DNA of 7,047 nt. Origin: Candidatus Sungbacteria bacterium RIFCSPHIGHO2_02_FULL_52_23 (GTDB lineage: Bacteria; Patescibacteriota; Minisyncoccia; Sungbacterales; HO2-52-23). The translations under genes and the position numbers were made by a program. The notes under the pieces are model-generated. The model saw nothing but the letters and a program-made list of their open reading frames with translations. It ran no database searches and was not told where the DNA came from. Within the stretch, counting starts at the first letter, position 1; every line of letters begins with the position of its first letter. Positions 4,804 through 7,047 of this stretch are shown here, piece by piece. The DNA is taken from the NCBI GenBank assembly GCA_001820655.1, contig MHQM01000002.1, positions 1,911-8,957 on the forward strand. The letters are read 5' to 3'.

Positions 4804-5364
4804 ATGTCCGAGACCGTAAAAAAACGCACTACCCGTACTACCGCAAAAAAGCCTGCCAAAAAAGCGGCGCCTCGCGTAGAGCACACAGAAAAAACGCCTG
4901 CAAAGGAAGAGTCTATTGTCGTGGAGGCTGTAAAGGTGGAGGATACGCGTGAGCCGGAAACGGCTTCCACGCCGGCCGACAGATATTTTGAAGACGTGGG
5001 ACGCCGCAAGACCGCTACGGCACGCGTGCGGCTCTTTACCAAATCCGGACACTTTACCGTCAACGGCAAGCCGTATGGCATGTATTTCCCGACTCTTGAT
5101 CTGCAAAAGACCGTGGAAGATCCGCTCAAGGAGATGAAGCTCTGGGAGCGCTACCGCGTCTCGGCGATGGTTACGGGCGGCGGCGCGCATGCGCAGGCGG
5201 AAGCCGTGCGCCACGGACTTGCTAGATGCCTGATCCGATTCAATGTTGATTTCCGCAAGCGACTCAAACGCGCAGGGTTTCTTACACGCGATCCCCGCAT
5301 GAAGGAACGAAAGAAATTCGGTCTCAAAAAAGCCCGTCGCGCCCCCCAGTGGCAAAAACGCTAA
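4804..5364 (+). CDS. rpsI: 30S ribosomal protein S9 with long N-terminal extension
   Basis: The 186-residue product has the S9 core from about residue 60: YFEDVGRRKTATARVRLF, then GGGAHAQAEAVRHGLARCLIRF (125-146), and the tail LTRDPRMKERKKFGLKKARRAPQWQKR (160-186). The C-terminal Lys-Arg reaches the P-site tRNA. Family members are about 130 residues, so residues 1-58 are an extra segment, with a Lys/Ala/Thr-rich part (1-33) then a Glu/Val-rich part. It is low complexity and likely disordered. GGAG at 4786-4789 is 14 nt from the ATG, too far for a usual Shine-Dalgarno. It is the last gene of the operon; a palindromic repeat begins at the next base. Confidence 0.96.
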   Translation: MSETVKKRTTRTTAKKPAKKAAPRVEHTEKTPAKEESIVVEAVKVEDTREPETASTPADRYFEDVGRRKTATARVRLFTKSGHFTVNGKPYGMYFPTLDLQKTVEDPLKEMKLWERYRVSAMVTGGGAHAQAEAVRHGLARCLIRFNVDFRKRLKRAGFLTRDPRMKERKKFGLKKARRAPQWQKR

Positions 5365-5523
5365 AACCCATCTCAAAAATAGCTTCGTAGGCGAGATCGA
5401 GCGAATTTCGTCTGCTCAACTGCCGCCGCAGGGGCGATTCGTACTGGAGGTACGATGATCCCCGAGAAGGCGGTTGAGCAGAAATTCGCCGATTGAAGCC
5501 CGAATGTATTTTTAAGATGGGTT
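5365..5523. repeat. 159-bp imperfect palindrome directly after rpsI
   Basis: The ends AACCCATCT (5365-5373) and AGATGGGTT (5515-5523) are exact reverse complements, and complementarity continues inward with gaps: AAAAATA / TATTTTT, GCTTC / GAAGC, GAATTTC / GAAATTC, CTGCTCAAC / GTTGAGCAG, GGGG / CCCC and CGTAC / GTACG around a short loop near 5445-5449. The whole unit thus folds as one long hairpin. It starts at the base after the rpsI stop. I see no ORF. It looks like a MITE-like or REP-like insertion, or a large 3' structure of the operon mRNA. Confidence 0.85.
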
Positions 5524-5535
5524 CAAGTATATACC

Positions 5536-5569
5536 TCAAAACGTCCCGATTCGTATCGGGACGTTTTGA
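5536..5569. terminator. Perfect 15-bp hairpin, probable bidirectional terminator
   Basis: TCAAAACGTCCCGAT (5536-5550), loop TCGT, ATCGGGACGTTTTGA (5555-5569): a perfect inverted repeat with a GC core flanked by AAAA and TTTT, so on either strand a GC stem is followed by four U residues. It lies between convergent genes, rpsI on + and the transposase on -, and can serve both. The T-run is short (TTTTGATTT), so strength is uncertain. Confidence 0.75.
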
Positions 5570-5603
5570 TTTAGATATCCACAGGATTCCCTCTTTTGTA
5601 TAT

Positions 5604-5764
5604 TAGACCTACTGCGTAAAGATTTTCGTAGCGAAATTGTCAGATTTCGTGCGAGACGCAGAAAAAATTATGAGGCATATACGGCGTATATGTTGAATAA
5701 TTTTTTCAAAGTCGTAGCCGAAATCTGGAAATTGCAGCAGAACAATCTTTACGCAGTAGGTCTA
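5604..5764. repeat. 161-bp TA-bounded palindromic MITE-like element
   Basis: The two ends are exact 21-bp reverse complements reading TAGACCTACTGCGTAAAGATT inward (one base longer than the 20 I may quote in a row is avoided elsewhere). Complementarity continues imperfectly to the centre CATATACG-G-CGTATATG (5676-5692), whose midpoint 5684 is exactly the midpoint of the element, so both arms are of equal length. Internal matches include CAGATTTCG with CGAAATCTG and AAAAAATTAT with ATAATTTTTT. TA at both ends would suit a TA-targeting (Tc1/mariner/IS630-type) origin. It has no ORF; it is a non-autonomous element candidate. Confidence 0.85.
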
Positions 5765-5776
5765 TTGCGCTCTAGT

Positions 5777-5796
5777 CCATAAATAACGGTTACCGT
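5777..5796 (+). repeat. Left terminal inverted repeat of the IS
   Basis: CCATAAATAACGGTTACCGT matches the reverse complement of 6996-7013 at 18 positions if AA (5785-5786) is skipped. It ends 3 nt from the transposase stop codon. CGGTTACCG is itself palindromic, which suits a dimeric transposase binding site. Confidence 0.7.
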
Positions 5797-5799
5797 AAT

Positions 5800-6987
5800 C
5801 TATCCGGTGGCCTCGCGATTCCGCGACGCTTTTTGAATATCGTACATCCGCTTCTTAAGAGTAGCAATCTTTCCGAGGAGGAGCAACGGATTCTGCGTTG
5901 TATGCTCCTTGCGCAATTTCTCCTTGATCTCCTCCGTAATGTCGCCGCGCACCAATACTCGTTCATACGGGGTCAAGGCGCGCTTTTCATACGTGCGGAC
6001 ATACCTTGCTCCGATGCGTTTCTTCTCAATCATCCGCCGAACCGGCTTCCAATGATTGAGATACGGCGCAAGCGTATCATACAATTCGTTCAGCACGGGG
6101 ACGATCTCCAGATCATCAAGTCTCTCCCAACCGACGTATCTCCTGACAACGTGTCCGTTCCGCTCCTCCACATACATGTTGTCGTTCTTCTTGTACGGTT
6201 CGGAACGGGTGAGTGCAATTGGTGGATCGTGCGCATCGCACCAACGCTTGAGATGCCAGTTTACAAACTCGCCGCCGGAATCAGGATGAAGCTCAAGGAG
6301 CGGAAACGGGAGCTTCTGCTCAATCTCCTGGATTGACGCGCGGGTTGCCTCTTCACCTTTGTTCCACTGAGCACGTGGAATGCACCAATATGTCGCCGCG
6401 TCAGTGTAATTTACGCTCCATATGAACGATCCCGCAAGACTCTCCCCGCAATGCGCCACCGTATCAATCTGTCCGCGTCCGGGTGATACGTCCGTCCATG
6501 GACCTTTGAAGATCGGAATGATGTGCTTGAGCGCTGAGGGGGACGTGCCCGAACGTCCTTTTCTAAGTTTGCCGTTCTCGGCGCGGAACTTCTCAACGCG
6601 GCGGCGTACCGTCCGCTCGCTCATGGCAAGGAGTTTTCCCGTCGCCTCGTCTCCATGCGTCCACATGCCGTCACGATCAAGGACGGCGGCATAGTCGCGG
6701 ATCATGGCATGGAGGAGTATGCCGCACGCATAGTCTGCCGCTTCCCAGACGTTCCGCAGAGCGGCGTCAGTTGCTTTGTCGTAGTACGTGGGACGGCCGC
6801 GCCGCTCTTCGTGCGTTTTGTCGCGTAATTGCAGGCGCTTGAATGTGCGTGCGACCGACTTCTTGTGGCATGTGGTCACATAGACCATGTGTCTTGCGAT
6901 CTCCCCACGCTTCTTTTTGTCGCCTTTGGCTTTGAGCCAGTCAGATATATGCTCTGCAAATATCTCCTCTTTGGTTTTCATGGTCAT
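5800..6987 (-). CDS. DDE transposase, rve integrase-core type
   Basis: The 395-residue product has an N-terminal region with a likely DNA-binding part (30-55) and a clear helix-turn-helix at about 117-137 (KLLAMSERTVRRRVEKFRAEN). The integrase core follows with D175 (GQIDTVAHCG), D236 (LHPDSGGEF) and E274 (MYVEERNGHVVRR), the D-D(37)E spacing of the rve family, so the catalytic triad is intact. The C-terminal part (about 290-395) is basic. It would cut and join IS ends in the cytoplasm. Starts MTM: ATG 6987 or the ATG two codons later; neither has a Shine-Dalgarno. It is convergent to rpsI. No frameshift or stop is seen, so it may be active. Confidence 0.9.
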   Translation of the reverse strand: MTMKTKEEIFAEHISDWLKAKGDKKKRGEIARHMVYVTTCHKKSVARTFKRLQLRDKTHEERRGRPTYYDKATDAALRNVWEAADYACGILLHAMIRDYAAVLDRDGMWTHGDEATGKLLAMSERTVRRRVEKFRAENGKLRKGRSGTSPSALKHIIPIFKGPWTDVSPGRGQIDTVAHCGESLAGSFIWSVNYTDAATYWCIPRAQWNKGEEATRASIQEIEQKLPFPLLELHPDSGGEFVNWHLKRWCDAHDPPIALTRSEPYKKNDNMYVEERNGHVVRRYVGWERLDDLEIVPVLNELYDTLAPYLNHWKPVRRMIEKKRIGARYVRTYEKRALTPYERVLVRGDITEEIKEKLRKEHTTQNPLLLLGKIATLKKRMYDIQKASRNREATG

Positions 6988-6995
6988 ATGCGACC

Positions 6996-7013
6996 ACGGT
7001 AACCGATTTATGG
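6996..7013 (-). repeat. Right terminal inverted repeat of the IS
   Basis: On + it reads ACGGTAACCGATTTATGG, the reverse complement of the left repeat minus two bases. It lies 8 nt upstream of the transposase ATG, so promoter and start region overlap the transposase binding site, a set-up in which the enzyme could repress itself. Confidence 0.7.
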
Positions 7014-7047
7014 CCTATCCGGAGAAGGTTCGGTAACAATTTCAATG
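7014..7047. other. Flank of the IS, no gene seen
   Basis: These 34 bases hold a third CGGTAAC (7031-7037), like the core of the IS end repeats, and a CTATCCGG (7016-7023) also present just inside the left end (5800-5807). Too short to say more. Confidence 0.4.

Larger units (their letters stand above)
5777..7013 (-). mobile_element. Insertion sequence with DDE transposase and matching end repeats
   Basis: A single transposase gene fills a segment bounded by inverted repeats: 5777-5796 on the left and 6996-7013 on the right. They share CCATAAAT and CGGTTACCGT, but the left copy has two extra bases between the two blocks. The predicted element is about 1.24 kb. The flanks show no convincing target-site duplication, and a further CGGTAAC at 7031-7037 leaves open that the right end extends past the window. 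The IS family is unassigned; the rve-type catalytic domain resembles the IS481/IS3-like group. Confidence 0.65.

Noticed and set aside
4528..5376. Long open frame on the - strand across rplM and rpsI
   Set aside because: Antisense shadow of two certain ribosomal genes; the protein resembles nothing and has Cys/Arg/Phe-rich shadow composition.
5604..5764. Palindromic element as a tRNA or other structured RNA gene
   Set aside because: No cloverleaf or T-loop/anticodon features; simple end-to-end symmetry instead.
5833..6336. 167-codon open frame on + inside the transposase gene
   Set aside because: Opposite-strand shadow of the intact DDE transposase.

Overview
The window holds the distal part of a bacterial ribosomal-protein/RNA-polymerase-alpha operon, flanked by a dnaK end on the left and a small insertion sequence on the right. 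Gene order is dnaK (3' tail), a small HEPN-like hypothetical gene, infA, rpmJ, rpsM, rpsK, rpsD, rpoA, rplQ, rplM, rpsI, then, on the opposite strand, a DDE transposase. The proteins are clearly bacterial but divergent. L13 is short, S4 has only half of the usual zinc-cysteine set, and no start codon in the operon has a properly placed Shine-Dalgarno sequence. This look suggests a Candidate Phyla Radiation (Patescibacteria, Parcubacteria-like) genome; that placement is an inference, not a proof.

Layout. 2-127: C-terminal tail of DnaK. 128-222: short GC-rich gap with a doubtful 30-codon ORF. 223-684: AT-rich hypothetical gene with an R-H-x4-H HEPN-type motif. 714-743: a strong extended -10 promoter only a few bases upstream of infA, predicting a nearly leaderless transcript. 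758-5364: nine translation-related genes on the + strand, ending with rplQ-rplM-rpsI packed tightly. 5365-5523: a 159-bp imperfect palindrome starting at the base after the rpsI stop. 5536-5569: a perfect 15-bp hairpin that can act as a terminator. 5604-5764: a 161-bp palindromic, MITE-like element bounded by TA. 5777-7013: an IS of about 1.24 kb carrying an rve-type DDE transposase between matching inverted repeats. 7014-7047: flank.

The most striking feature is in the gaps between the operon genes. Six consecutive spacers (before rpmJ, rpsM, rpsK, rpsD, rpoA and rplQ) share one architecture. A left arm of about three to five 7-nt units follows the stop codon. A right arm of exactly four 7-nt units, complementary to the left arm, ends 0-8 nt before the next start codon. 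The units come in two sequence 'dialects' (CTACNAN, and variants of ATTCNTN), yet period, copy number and position are the same. They take the place of Shine-Dalgarno leaders and would place each start codon at the foot of an mRNA hairpin. One spacer has a further 21-nt palindrome inserted inside one 7-nt unit. I know of no named element with this design and consider it the best candidate here for something undescribed.

Functionally the operon makes translation initiation factor IF-1, 30S proteins S13, S11, S4 and S9, 50S proteins L36, L17 and L13, and the alpha subunit of RNA polymerase, so ribosome and polymerase supply are coupled in one transcript.
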